Assembly: GCA_035531755.1 (NCBI GenBank) | Contig: DATKSK010000018.1 | Location: 17,814 to 81,813, forward strand | Reading direction: 5' to 3' | DNA length: 64,000 nt | From: Acidimicrobiales bacterium | GTDB taxonomy: Bacteria > Actinomycetota > Acidimicrobiia > Acidimicrobiales > UBA8190 | Shown here: one piece after another, positions 52,731-61,756 of the stretch | Layout of the letters: every line of letters starts with the position of its first letter | How positions within the stretch are numbered: position 1 is the stretch's first letter | Made by a program: the position numbers and the translations under genes | Notes under the pieces: model-generated | Database searches by the model: none | What the model saw: the letters and a program-made list of their open reading frames with translations, nothing else | Told to the model about the DNA's origin: nothing

Positions 52731-54131
52731 ATGATCGTCGGCACCGTGATCGGCATCCTCCTCGGGGCAGGCGCCGGGGCCGCCGTCGCCCTGGTCGTGG
52801 CCTCTTCGCGCGCCGCCGCCCGGGCCTCGGCCGAGCGCGTGGCCCACGCGGCCGCGCTGGCGGCGTCGCGGGCCGAGGTGTCGGCCCTGCAGGCCGCGCT
52901 CGAGCACGAGCGCCAGGCCTCGCGGGAGCGCCAGGCGGCCACCGAGGAGGTGCGCCGCCAGCTCGTGGGCGAGTTCGCCGAGCTGTCGCGCCGGGCCCTG
53001 CAGCAGAACAACACGCAGTTCCTCGAGCTCGCCGACAGCCGCCTGGCCCGGGCCCACCAGTCGGCGCGCGGTGATCTCGACCAGCGCACGCAGGCCATCG
53101 AGGAGTTGCTGCGCCCGCTGCACGACCAGCTCGGCCGGTACGAGGAGGGGCTGCGCCGCCTCGAGCTCGATCGGCAGGGGGCGTACTCGAGCCTGAGCGA
53201 GCAGGTGAAGCAGCTGACGCAGTCGCAGGAGAAGCTCCAGGTGGAGACGCGCAACCTGGTGACGGCGCTGCGCTCGCCGGCCACGCGCGGGCGTTGGGGC
53301 GAGCTGCAGTTGCGGCGCGTGGTCGAGATGGCCGGCATGCTCGAGCACTGCGATTTCGAGGAGCAGGTGACCACCGAGGGCTCCGACGGGCGGGTGCGGC
53401 CCGACATGGTGGTGCACCTGCCCGGCGCCAAGCAGGTCGTCGTGGACGCCAAGGTCCCGCTCCAGGGCTTCCTCGACGCCAACGACGCCGTCGACGACGA
53501 CGCCCGCCTGGTGCACCTCCAGGCGCACGCCCGCCACCTCCGGGCCCACGTGGACGCCCTGGCGAAGAAGGCCTACTGGCAGCAGTTCGACGACTCGCCC
53601 GGTTTCGTCGTGGCGTTCGTCCCCGGCGACCCGCTCCTGGCCGCCGCGCTCGAGCACGACCCGACGCTGCTGGAGCACGCCGTCGCCAGCCACGTCCTGT
53701 TGGCCACGCCGACCACGTTGATCGCCCTCTTGCGCACCGTCGCCTACGGGTGGCAGCAGGAAGCGCTGGCCGAGAACGCCCGCGAGGTGCAGCTGATGGC
53801 GCGCGAGCTCTACAAGCGCCTGGCCACCTTCGGCGAGCACATGGCCCGTACCGGCCGGAGCCTGAGCGGCGCCGTCGAGTCCTACAACAAGGCTGTGGGC
53901 TCGCTCGAGCGCAACGTCTTCCCGCAGGCGCGGCGCTTCCACGAGCTCGGTGTGGTGGGCGGGGCCGACAAGGAGATGCCCGAGCTCGTGCACGTCGACG
54001 CCGTGGCACGCGACCTGCACGCGCCCGAGCTCGCCGGCTCCCGCCTCGCCCGTCCCGGCGAGGCCGGGCTCGAGCTCATCGAGGGGTCGGGCGAGGGCCA
54101 CCGGGACCTGCCCGGGGCGGCCGCCACCTGA
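52731..54131 (+). CDS. rmuC: DNA recombination protein RmuC
   Basis: A 466-residue protein. An N-terminal membrane segment (TVIGILLGAGAGAAVALVVA) is followed by a coiled coil (about 30-180), then the RmuC nuclease-like core: TRGRWGELQLRRVVEMAGML, RPDMVVHLPGAKQVVVDAKV and DSPGFVVAFVPGDPLLAAAL. It limits inversion between short inverted repeats in E. coli. GGGAG six bases upstream supports the ATG. It is convergent with the AddA-like helicase gene, a possible functional neighbour in DNA end processing. Confidence 0.93.
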   Translation: MIVGTVIGILLGAGAGAAVALVVASSRAAARASAERVAHAAALAASRAEVSALQAALEHERQASRERQAATEEVRRQLVGEFAELSRRALQQNNTQFLELADSRLARAHQSARGDLDQRTQAIEELLRPLHDQLGRYEEGLRRLELDRQGAYSSLSEQVKQLTQSQEKLQVETRNLVTALRSPATRGRWGELQLRRVVEMAGMLEHCDFEEQVTTEGSDGRVRPDMVVHLPGAKQVVVDAKVPLQGFLDANDAVDDDARLVHLQAHARHLRAHVDALAKKAYWQQFDDSPGFVVAFVPGDPLLAAALEHDPTLLEHAVASHVLLATPTTLIALLRTVAYGWQQEALAENAREVQLMARELYKRLATFGEHMARTGRSLSGAVESYNKAVGSLERNVFPQARRFHELGVVGGADKEMPELVHVDAVARDLHAPELAGSRLARPGEAGLELIEGSGEGHRDLPGAAAT

Positions 54132-54161
54132 GCCCCGGCGCGCCGGCGACGTCGGGTGTTC

Positions 54162-54188
54162 GCCCCGCCCGCCCCGCCCGCCCCGCCC
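54162..54188. repeat. Three tandem 9-bp repeats after rmuC
   Basis: gccccgccc three times in a row, beginning 31 bases after the rmuC stop and just before the stop of the convergent helicase gene. Confidence 0.8.
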
Positions 54189-54208
54189 GGCACGGTGCGG
54201 GGGCGCCG

Positions 54209-57200
54209 CTACCGGCCCCCTACTAGCTCGCCCGCGGTGTGCCGGACCTCGGCGCGTGCCGCCTCGAGCTCCGCGCCGTCGAGCACGTCCTCCACGGGCT
54301 CGCCGTCGCCCACGAAGACGAGCACGCAGCGGTGGACGGGGCGCCCCGTCGCCTCCTGCAGCGCCAGGGCGTAGCTCGCCAGCTGGGGCCGGTAGCGCGC
54401 CGCCGCCGCCGCCACACCCGCGGGGCCGTCGGCGCGGTCGGTCTTGTAGTCCACCACCACCAGGCCGGCGCCGTCGTCCACGACGAGGTCCACGAAGCCT
54501 TCGAGCACCCCACCGTCGCCCACGGGGACGGCGACGAACAGCTCCCGCCAGTGCCGCCCCGTCGCCGCGGCGGCGACGCTCGGTGACACGAGGGCGGCGC
54601 GCACCATGGCGGCGACGGCGTCGCCGTGCGCCTCGATGCCGTGCGCGGTGGCCCGCAGGCGCGCCACGTCCTGCGCCGTCCGGCCCTCGGCGTCGGTGCC
54701 GGAGGACAGGTCGATGGCGGCCAGGGCGCCGTGCACGGCCCGCCCGATCTGCAACGACACCTCGGCGTCGCGCCACAAGGCGCCGGTGGCGTCGGGCGAC
54801 CCGGGATCGGGCGACCCGCCCGCCCGGGCGCCGTCGCCGGGAGAGCCGCCGGCGCCGCGCGCCGCGCCGGGCGCCATCGCACCGGGCGCCATCGCACCGC
54901 GCGCCATCGCACCGGGCGCCATCGCACCGGGCGCCATCGCACCGCGCGCCTCGACGACGCGTTCGGCCACCGCGGTGGCGGTGGTCACCGGCGCGTGGCG
55001 CCCGGCCGCCAGGCGCCGGGCGCGCCCGGTCTCGAACGCCTCGACGCCGGCGCGCCACGCCTCCACGGCGTCCTCCCCGGGGGTCCCCGCGTCGACGGGG
55101 GTGCCGGCGTCGCCGTCGGGGGGGACGACCCCGCCGGCGTCGGCGATCGGCAGGCGCCGCCACAGGCGCTGGTGGCGCTCGCAGATCGCCAGGAGCCTGG
55201 CGGCTTCGGTGGGGGTGGCCGTCGACCCCGCGCGCGGCTCTTTGTGGTGCAGGCACAGCACCAGGTGGTCCCGGGCGCGTGTCATGCCGACGTAGAGGAG
55301 GCGGTGCTGCTCGAGCGCGTCGAGCTCGCGCTCGCGCTCGCTCGCCTGGTCGTAGCCGTCCGACTTCAGCTCGCCGCGGGCGCGCAGGACCGGCGTGCCG
55401 TCCTCGCGCCACAGCACGGCCGGCGAGCGCTGCCCGGCGCCCGCCTCGCGTTCCAGCCCGCCGAGGACGACCACGGGGAACTCGAGGCCCTTGGATCCGT
55501 GGATCGTCATGACGCGCACGGCGTCGTCGTCGGGGTCGGGCGGGCCCACGCCGCCGCTGCGCCGGTCGTCCTCGGCCTGCAGGTCGGCCCAGCGGAGGAA
55601 CGACCGCAGCGGGCCGCCGACGGTCTCGTCGAACAGCCGCGCCTGGTCCTGCAGCCACCGCAGCCGGTGCCAGTGGTCGCGGGGGCGGTGGTAGGCGAGG
55701 CACAGCTCGAAGCTGTCGAGCGCCTCGAAGGCCCGGGCCACCATGGACGAGGGCTCGCTCCACCAGCGCTGCTCGTGCAACCGGGCCAGGACCGCCATCG
55801 CACCCGCCACGGGGTGCTGCTCGAGACCGGCCGGCACCGGGGCGCGGGGGTCCCAGTCGCCGTTCGCCTGGCGCCACGTCACGAGGTCGTCGTCGCCGCA
55901 GGCGAGCCCCGGGCTGCGCAGGGCGGCGAGCACGGCCACGCGATCGGCCGGGTCGTCCGCGGCGTGCAGCACGGCCAGCACGTCGCGCACCTCGTCGGAT
56001 CCCCACAGCATGGCGACGCCCTCGAGCCGGTAGGGGATACGGGCGTCCTCGAGGGCCTCCTCGACGGCCGGCAGGGCCGTGCGCGCCGGCAGGAGGATGG
56101 CCACGTCGCGCCAGCACGCCGCCCGCGTCCGGCCGTCCTCGGGATCGGCCACGGCCCAGCGTGACCTCACCACACCGCCCACCGCCGCCGCGATGTCGCG
56201 CGCCGCGGCGCGCCGGACCTCGGCCAGCGTGCCCCGGCCGGGGGCGCCCAGGACGACGACCGGCGGCATCCCCGGCGCCGGCCGGGGCGCGGCTCCGCCG
56301 GCTGTGCGGGCCCCGCCCCCGCCACCGGCCCGGCCACCGGCCCCGGCCCGGCCACCGGCCCCTGGCGTGGCGGTGTCCGGAGCCGCCCCGTCGCACCGGT
56401 CGAGCCCGTCGAGCGTCAATTGCACGGCCGTGGTCCCCGCCATGCCCCCGAAGGTGGGGGGCGGGACCGTCGCGGTGACCGTGGGCGCCGTCCACCGCAG
56501 CGGCAGGGGGCCGCGCTCGCCCAGCAGCTCGTGGTGCGCCGCCTGCCCGGGGACGGGCACGGCGCCGAAGAGCTCGTCGAACACGGTGTTGACGAACTCG
56601 AGGATGCCGGGGACGGAGCGGAAGTTGGTGGCCAGCACGATGGGCTCGCCGATCTGCCGCCCCACCCGCGAGAACGACTCGATGTCGGCGCGCCGGAACC
56701 GGTAGATCGACTGCTTGGGGTCCCCCACGACGAACAGCCCGCCGGGGTGGGTGTGGCGCAGGTCGGCCGAGCCGTCGACGGTGGCCACCAGGCGCGCCGC
56801 CAGCTCCACCTGGATGGGGTCGGTGTCCTGGAACTCGTCGATGAGCAGCCGCCGGTACCGGCGGCGCAGGGACTCGGTGGCGACGCCGTCGTGGCGCAGC
56901 AGCCGCCGGGCATGGACGAGAAGGTCGTGGAAGCTCAGCCGGCCCTCCGCCCGTCGCTCGTTGGCGGCCGTCATGACGAAGGCCGCCAGCCGTGCCCCGA
57001 GCTCGCCCAGCACGGCGTGGCGCGTGGTGCGCAGGATGTCGACGCGGGCCTCCTCCGCCCGCGCGCAGGCGGCGCGGACCTCGTCGACCCGGCCGCCCCA
57101 GTTCCCCCGCTGGCCGTAGCCGCAGTTGAGCGTCCTGACGGCGTCGAGGACCTGGAGCGTGGCCTGCTCGTCGTCGCACGAGGCGAGCTGGGCGCGCACC

Positions 57201-57919
57201 CCGGCGAGGCCGTCGAGGTGCTCCTTGAGCTTGTCCCGGTCGTCGGTGCAGCGGTCGGCCATGGCCAGGGCGGCGTCGATCGCCGTCAGCACGGCCTCGG
57301 CCTCGGCCTCGGGCCAGTGGCCGGGCTCCGGGCGCATCCGCTCGAGCGCCTCGAGCCCGCCGTCCTCGAGCCGGTCCCAGTGGAGGTTGAGGGCCCAGGC
57401 GATGTCGGCCAGGTCCTCGTGCGACAGGCCCACCGAGAACCCCCGCACCAGCGCGGGCTCGGCGCCGCGGTCGGCCAGCAACGCATCGGCGAACCGCTCC
57501 AAGCGGGCGTCGAAGTCGGCGCGTGCGGCCGTCTCGTCCATGACGTCGAAGCCCGGGGGGATCCCGGCGGCCACGCAGTGCTCCACCAGGATGCGCTGGG
57601 CGAAGGCGTGCAACGTGCAGATGGCGGCGTCGTCAGCCTCCTGGCTCGCCGCGGTGAGCCGTGCCTCGCCGGGGTGCTGCGCCGCCACCTCCTCGATGGA
57701 CTCCCGGACGCGCTGGCGCAGCTCGGCCGCGGCCGCCTCGGTGAAGGTGATCGCCGCGATCTCGCGCAGCGAGGCCCGGCCGCTGCGCACGAGCTCGACG
57801 ATCCGCCCCACCAGCGCCGTGGTCTTGCCCGTCCCCGCGCCGGCCACGACCACCAGGGAGGCGTCCAGCTCGGCCTGGATCCGCTCCCGGGCCTCGTGGT
57901 CGTGCGGCGCCAGGGTCAC
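54209..57919 (-). CDS. AddA/UvrD-type helicase-nuclease
   Basis: A 1236-residue superfamily 1 helicase. Motif Ia/Walker A is VVAGAGTGKTTALVGRIVEL. Other motifs are ITFTEAAAAELRQRVRESIE, LLIDEFQDTDPIQVEL, FVVGDPKQSIYRFRRADIES, VMTIHGSKGLEFPVVVLGG and LLYVGMTRARDHLVLCLHHK. The C-terminal PD-(D/E)xK nuclease has EGFVDLVVDDGAGLVVVDYK followed by TD. This is the AddA-like subunit of a RecBCD-type end-resection enzyme. GTG 57919 overlaps the AddB-like stop (GTGA). Between helicase and nuclease there is an unusual five-fold MAPGA repeat. Confidence 0.92.
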   Translation of the reverse strand: MTLAPHDHEARERIQAELDASLVVVAGAGTGKTTALVGRIVELVRSGRASLREIAAITFTEAAAAELRQRVRESIEEVAAQHPGEARLTAASQEADDAAICTLHAFAQRILVEHCVAAGIPPGFDVMDETAARADFDARLERFADALLADRGAEPALVRGFSVGLSHEDLADIAWALNLHWDRLEDGGLEALERMRPEPGHWPEAEAEAVLTAIDAALAMADRCTDDRDKLKEHLDGLAGVRAQLASCDDEQATLQVLDAVRTLNCGYGQRGNWGGRVDEVRAACARAEEARVDILRTTRHAVLGELGARLAAFVMTAANERRAEGRLSFHDLLVHARRLLRHDGVATESLRRRYRRLLIDEFQDTDPIQVELAARLVATVDGSADLRHTHPGGLFVVGDPKQSIYRFRRADIESFSRVGRQIGEPIVLATNFRSVPGILEFVNTVFDELFGAVPVPGQAAHHELLGERGPLPLRWTAPTVTATVPPPTFGGMAGTTAVQLTLDGLDRCDGAAPDTATPGAGGRAGAGGRAGGGGGARTAGGAAPRPAPGMPPVVVLGAPGRGTLAEVRRAAARDIAAAVGGVVRSRWAVADPEDGRTRAACWRDVAILLPARTALPAVEEALEDARIPYRLEGVAMLWGSDEVRDVLAVLHAADDPADRVAVLAALRSPGLACGDDDLVTWRQANGDWDPRAPVPAGLEQHPVAGAMAVLARLHEQRWWSEPSSMVARAFEALDSFELCLAYHRPRDHWHRLRWLQDQARLFDETVGGPLRSFLRWADLQAEDDRRSGGVGPPDPDDDAVRVMTIHGSKGLEFPVVVLGGLEREAGAGQRSPAVLWREDGTPVLRARGELKSDGYDQASERERELDALEQHRLLYVGMTRARDHLVLCLHHKEPRAGSTATPTEAARLLAICERHQRLWRRLPIADAGGVVPPDGDAGTPVDAGTPGEDAVEAWRAGVEAFETGRARRLAAGRHAPVTTATAVAERVVEARGAMAPGAMAPGAMARGAMAPGAMAPGAARGAGGSPGDGARAGGSPDPGSPDATGALWRDAEVSLQIGRAVHGALAAIDLSSGTDAEGRTAQDVARLRATAHGIEAHGDAVAAMVRAALVSPSVAAAATGRHWRELFVAVPVGDGGVLEGFVDLVVDDGAGLVVVDYKTDRADGPAGVAAAAARYRPQLASYALALQEATGRPVHRCVLVFVGDGEPVEDVLDGAELEAARAEVRHTAGELVGGR
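54871..54945. repeat. Five in-frame 15-bp repeats inside the AddA-like gene
   Basis: gcgccatcgcaccgS repeated five times without gaps, encoding (GAMAP/R) five times in the linker between the helicase and the C-terminal nuclease. The length is a multiple of three, so copy-number change keeps the frame. Confidence 0.92.
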
Positions 57920-60900
57920 GGCGCCACCCCGAACCCCTCGACCACCGCGCCGGCCAGCTCGTCGGGGACCGAGGCGTGCATGAGGGCGAGCACGGGGGCG
58001 AGCTGCGGGGCGTCGCTCTTGCGCGCCCACTGCCGGTCGCGCGTCGACGGGCACACGCGGTCGAAGTCGCAGAAGCGGCAGGCCTCGAACTGTCGCTCGC
58101 TGCCGGGCTTCTCGGTGGGCGCACCGGGGAAGGCGCCTGCCTCGACGGCTTCGGCGATCAGGCCGAGCACGTCGAGGAAGCGCGCCTGGACGTCGTCGGT
58201 GACGGTGAGGCTGTAGCAGGGCGCGCTGCGCTGCTCGGACAGCAGCCAGTAGCGGGCCTGGACGGGCCCGCGGTCGCCGAACCGGGCGCGCGCCGCCATG
58301 GCGTAGACGGGGAGCTGCAGGAGCCGGCCACCGGCCACGGGGTCCTTGCGGAGGTCGGAGAGCGTCTTCTGCTTGCCCGTCTTGTAGTCGGACACCACGA
58401 GCTGGCCCGAGCGGGCGCGGTCGACACGGTCCGCCTTCCCCTTGAAGCGGACTTCGCGCCCGCCGTCGAGGGCCACGGTCACCGCCGGCTGGGCGCCCTC
58501 GGCACCGGTCCCGAACTCGAGCTCGGCGGCGAGCGGCTCGAGGTCCCCCTCCTCGTCGTGGAAGCGCCGCAGGTCGCGCCGGATCGCCGCCTGGTCCATC
58601 CGCCACAGCAACGCCCGCCCCACGAGCCCGCCCCGCTCGGCGGTGGCGAACCGCGCCTCGGCCAGGGCCAGCAGCCGGTCGAGCGAGCGGGGGGCGCCGG
58701 CCAGCCGCTCGAGGAGGTAGTCCTCGAGCACGGCGTGGACCAGGGTGCCGCGCTCGGCAGGCTCCATGCGCCAGATCTCCTCGGGGAGCGTGCGCGGGGC
58801 CACCGCCAGGACCCGGTCGTAGAGGAAGCGCCGGGGGCACTTGGCGTAGGTCTCCAGGCGCGTCGCCGACACCGGGGCGTCGGGGGAGAAGGGCGTGACC
58901 AGTCCCGGCCCGACGTACCCGTCGAACCGGGTGAAGGCCTCGCCGGCGCGGGCGCGGGCCACGGCGATCCCGGTGGGGAGCCGGGCCGAGCACCGCGCCA
59001 CCGGCGAGCGGGCCGGGTCGCCGCCGTCCGCCGCCCACCGGGCGATGTCGTGGAGCGCCAGCTCCCGGACCGACAGGGCCGGGTCGGCCGCCGCCACGCC
59101 GGCCGCGAAGGAGTCCACCGGCCGCCACCGCGTGCTCGGCGAGGTGAGCGGGCCCAGCCAGCGCGATGGGACCTGGGCGCGCCCGGTCCGGGGGTCGACC
59201 CGCGGATAGGTGGCCAGGCGGCGCCGGGCCCCGGCCCGCAGGGCCGCGTGGACGTCCCCGTGCATCTCCTCGAGGCGCGCCGCGCGGGTGCGCAGGCCGC
59301 CGGAGACGTCGAGGCGCCGCACGTCCTCGGGGAGCAGGGCGTCGTCGCCGATCCCCCCCGGCACCACGGTGTCGGCCATGCCCACGAGGACGACGGCGTC
59401 GAAGCGCAGGCCCCGCGCCCGCCCGAACGGGGCCACGAAGACACCGTCGCCGAACCCGCCGTCGGGCAGGTCGGAGGCGTCGAGGGCCGACTCCTCGAGG
59501 GCGGTGCGCACGGCCCGGCGGAAGGCGCCCTGGTCGACGGCGTCCGACACGGCGTCGAGCTCGGCGAGGGCGAGCACCGTGCCGCGCACCTGCGCCGCCG
59601 CCGCCATCTCGTCGCCGGGCCACGACCCGGTGTCGGTGTCCAGGTACCGGTCGAGGAGGCCGACCGCCCACGTGGCGTGGGCCGCCCACGAGCCGCCGGG
59701 CGGGGTGGCCCCCCGGACGAGGTCCTCCACGAACGCGGCCAGGGCGTGCGCCTCCCCGGCCCGGGCCGCCTTGCGCCCGGCCAGGTTCCCCAGCCGCTCG
59801 GCCCACTGGGCGGTGCCGCGCACGACGCCGGCGTCGGCGGACACGGCGTCCCAGCCGCTGGCGGGGACGGCGTGGCGGTCCGGCCCGGTGACGATCGGTG
59901 CCGTCGACAGCCACGCCATCACCTCGTGGCGGGCCCAGTCGGCGGCGCCCAGCTCGAGAAGGCGCAGCAGCGTGGCCCCGGCCACCGAGCGGTCGAGCCG
60001 CCGCAGGTCGGGCCCGTTGGCGGCCACGCCGGCGGCGGCCAGCTCCTGGCGGACGGCCCGGGCGTACGACGGGCCCGGGGGGTGGAGGATGGCCTGGCGC
60101 CACGACGGGACGCCCCGCTCCACCGCGGCCACCACGGCCCGCACCGCGGTGCGGACCTCCTCGGCCGGGTCGGCGCACGGCCGCACCTCGGTGAGCGGCG
60201 GCACGCCCGCGGGGCCCGCGACCGGTGGCATCCCGGCGCGGCCGGCCACGAGGTCGAGGACCCGGCGCTGCGCCGGCGAGACGGTGCCCAGCTCGAGGCA
60301 GACCACCGCGCCCAGGGCCCCGACCGCCGCTCCGGACCCGGTCGCGGCAGCGGCGGCGTCGGCGAGGTCGACGTCGTCGGCGAAGCCCCGCTCGTGCAGG
60401 TGGTCGCGCACCGCCTCCACGAGCCGGGCGAGCTCGCCGATGCGACCACGGCGTCGGGCCAGGGCCGCCAGCGTGGGGGCCGGGCACCGCCGGAGCTCGG
60501 TGCACGCGTCGCGGAGCGACACCAGGCCCCGGGGATGGGTCACGAGGTCCGCCAGCCAGCCCGGCGCCGCCGTGGCGCGCGACCGGATGGCCTCGAGGCC
60601 CACGGGGCCCGGGGCGGGACGGAGCCCGCGGGCTGCCAGCCCGGGGGTGCCGAGCTGGCGCACCACCTTGTCGAGGGTGGTGCAGCCGACGTTGGCGACA
60701 CCCCGGCGCCCGTCCGGCCAGGCGACGGCGCCCAGGGCGCGGCGGGTGGCCAGTGCGGCGTACGCGGACGGGGCGATCACCGTCACCGGAGCGAGCGGGT
60801 CGCCGCCCTTGGCGCCGGCCACCGCCATGGCCGTCGCCGCCTCGAGGGGGTCGACGGCGGCGTCGCCGGGTCGGAAGGTGGGCACCGGCCCGCGCTGCAC

Positions 60901-60921
60901 GGAGACCGGTGCGTTCGTCAT
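57916..60921 (-). CDS. AddB-like/RecB-family nuclease with Fe-S cluster cysteines
   Basis: A 1001-residue protein. The N-terminal two thirds resemble an inactivated helicase (VTVIAPSAYAALATRRALGA, VVLVGMADTVVPGG). The C-terminal RecB-type nuclease has SATRLETYAKCPRRFLYDRV, RGTLVHAVLEDYLLERL (His), FKGKADRVDRARSGQLVVSD and YKTGKQ (Asp, Asp, Lys), then CRFCDFDRVC; the first Cys with the last three can bind a 4Fe-4S cluster, as in AddB. It pairs with the overlapping AddA-like gene for double-strand break resection. TAGCAT six bases before the ATG marks a leaderless start. Confidence 0.9.
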   Translation of the reverse strand: MTNAPVSVQRGPVPTFRPGDAAVDPLEAATAMAVAGAKGGDPLAPVTVIAPSAYAALATRRALGAVAWPDGRRGVANVGCTTLDKVVRQLGTPGLAARGLRPAPGPVGLEAIRSRATAAPGWLADLVTHPRGLVSLRDACTELRRCPAPTLAALARRRGRIGELARLVEAVRDHLHERGFADDVDLADAAAAATGSGAAVGALGAVVCLELGTVSPAQRRVLDLVAGRAGMPPVAGPAGVPPLTEVRPCADPAEEVRTAVRAVVAAVERGVPSWRQAILHPPGPSYARAVRQELAAAGVAANGPDLRRLDRSVAGATLLRLLELGAADWARHEVMAWLSTAPIVTGPDRHAVPASGWDAVSADAGVVRGTAQWAERLGNLAGRKAARAGEAHALAAFVEDLVRGATPPGGSWAAHATWAVGLLDRYLDTDTGSWPGDEMAAAAQVRGTVLALAELDAVSDAVDQGAFRRAVRTALEESALDASDLPDGGFGDGVFVAPFGRARGLRFDAVVLVGMADTVVPGGIGDDALLPEDVRRLDVSGGLRTRAARLEEMHGDVHAALRAGARRRLATYPRVDPRTGRAQVPSRWLGPLTSPSTRWRPVDSFAAGVAAADPALSVRELALHDIARWAADGGDPARSPVARCSARLPTGIAVARARAGEAFTRFDGYVGPGLVTPFSPDAPVSATRLETYAKCPRRFLYDRVLAVAPRTLPEEIWRMEPAERGTLVHAVLEDYLLERLAGAPRSLDRLLALAEARFATAERGGLVGRALLWRMDQAAIRRDLRRFHDEEGDLEPLAAELEFGTGAEGAQPAVTVALDGGREVRFKGKADRVDRARSGQLVVSDYKTGKQKTLSDLRKDPVAGGRLLQLPVYAMAARARFGDRGPVQARYWLLSEQRSAPCYSLTVTDDVQARFLDVLGLIAEAVEAGAFPGAPTEKPGSERQFEACRFCDFDRVCPSTRDRQWARKSDAPQLAPVLALMHASVPDELAGAVVEGFGVAP

Positions 60922-60927
60922 CGCGGC

Positions 60928-60933
60928 ATGCTA
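60928..60933 (-). promoter_or_regulatory. Leaderless -10 element of the AddB-like gene, overlapping a stop codon
   Basis: TAGCAT on the minus strand, six bases before the ATG at 60921. Its first three bases are the TAG stop of the upstream gene. Confidence 0.6.
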
Positions 60934-61554
60934 CGACGCCGCTGTCGCATCCCTCCGGGGCTCGTGGACGGTGACGTCGAGCTGGCGTGCCCAGCTGTCG
61001 TAGCCGCGCACGGCCTGCGCGATGTGGGTGGCCATGCGCTCGGCCTGGGTCCTGGTCATGGAGGCGTCGCGCCACACCTCGACCACGAGGCCGCCGTCGC
61101 GCCGTCGGACCTCGACCACCGACCGGGCGTCCTCGGTGCCGTGGCGCCGGAGCTCCCCGAGCATGGCCTTGGCGGCGACGTCGGTGTGGGCGGGCAGCGG
61201 ACTCGACGCCATGTCCGCCACGGCCCCGACGTCCGCCACGACGTCCGAGCTCGACAGCGCGTCGGCGGCCCACGGCATGAGCGGGTGGTCGGGCCCGCCG
61301 TCCACCAGCACCAACGGGACCCTGCGGGTGAGCGCGCACAGCGCGCCGTCGCCGGTCCCCGCGCCCCGCCCCCCGACCTCCACGGCGATGTCGATCGGCG
61401 CGGTCTCGAGCGGGCAGGTGAGGTCGTCGAGCACGGCGCAGTCCGACGTCCCCCCCGCCGCGTGGCAGGTGTGGACGGTGTGGCCGGCGCCTTCGAGCTC
61501 GCGGGCGACGGCCTCGGCGGCGAGGCCCTCGATGGTGGGGATGAGCACGTGCAT
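60931..61554 (-). CDS. Unrecognised two-domain protein upstream of the AddAB-like genes
   Basis: About 207 residues; family not recognised. Residues 1-115 look like a Rossmann or receiver-like alpha/beta fold (MHVLIPTIEGLAAEAVAREL, HTVHTCHAAG, PIDIAVEVGG, VPLVLVDGGPDHPLMPWAAD). Residues 130-205 are a small alpha/beta domain (DVAAKAMLGELRRHGTEDAR, VVEVRRRDGGLVVEVWRDAS, QAERMATHIAQAVRGYDSWA). The conserved phospho-acceptor Asp of true receivers is not evident. ATG 61554 is used because the fold starts there; the frame is open to 61635. It ends within the promoter of the AddB-like gene. Confidence 0.65.
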   Translation of the reverse strand: MHVLIPTIEGLAAEAVARELEGAGHTVHTCHAAGGTSDCAVLDDLTCPLETAPIDIAVEVGGRGAGTGDGALCALTRRVPLVLVDGGPDHPLMPWAADALSSSDVVADVGAVADMASSPLPAHTDVAAKAMLGELRRHGTEDARSVVEVRRRDGGLVVEVWRDASMTRTQAERMATHIAQAVRGYDSWARQLDVTVHEPRRDATAAS

Positions 61555-61676
61555 GGGGCAACGCTGCACCGGGAGCGCCCGGCCGGCCAGGGTCGAAGGT
61601 CCCAATGGAACGTCGCCGATCTTGGCCCGGACCATCGCCGGTCAGGCCCACGGGAACGGTCCGCTCCGCGGCTGCG

Positions 61677-61756
61677 CCGGTGGGTGGCTGGGCCGGTGGG
61701 TGGCTGGGCCGGTGGGTGGCTGCGCCGGTGGGTGGCTGCGCCGGTGGGTGGCTCAG
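61677..61756. repeat. Five tandem 16-bp repeats over the glycosyltransferase stop
   Basis: ccggtgggtggctgSg at 61677, 61693, 61709, 61725 and 61741 (16 bases each). The last unit, ccggtgggtggctcag, contains the stop codon of the minus-strand glycosyltransferase (61753-61755). The other four follow the stop. Confidence 0.92.
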
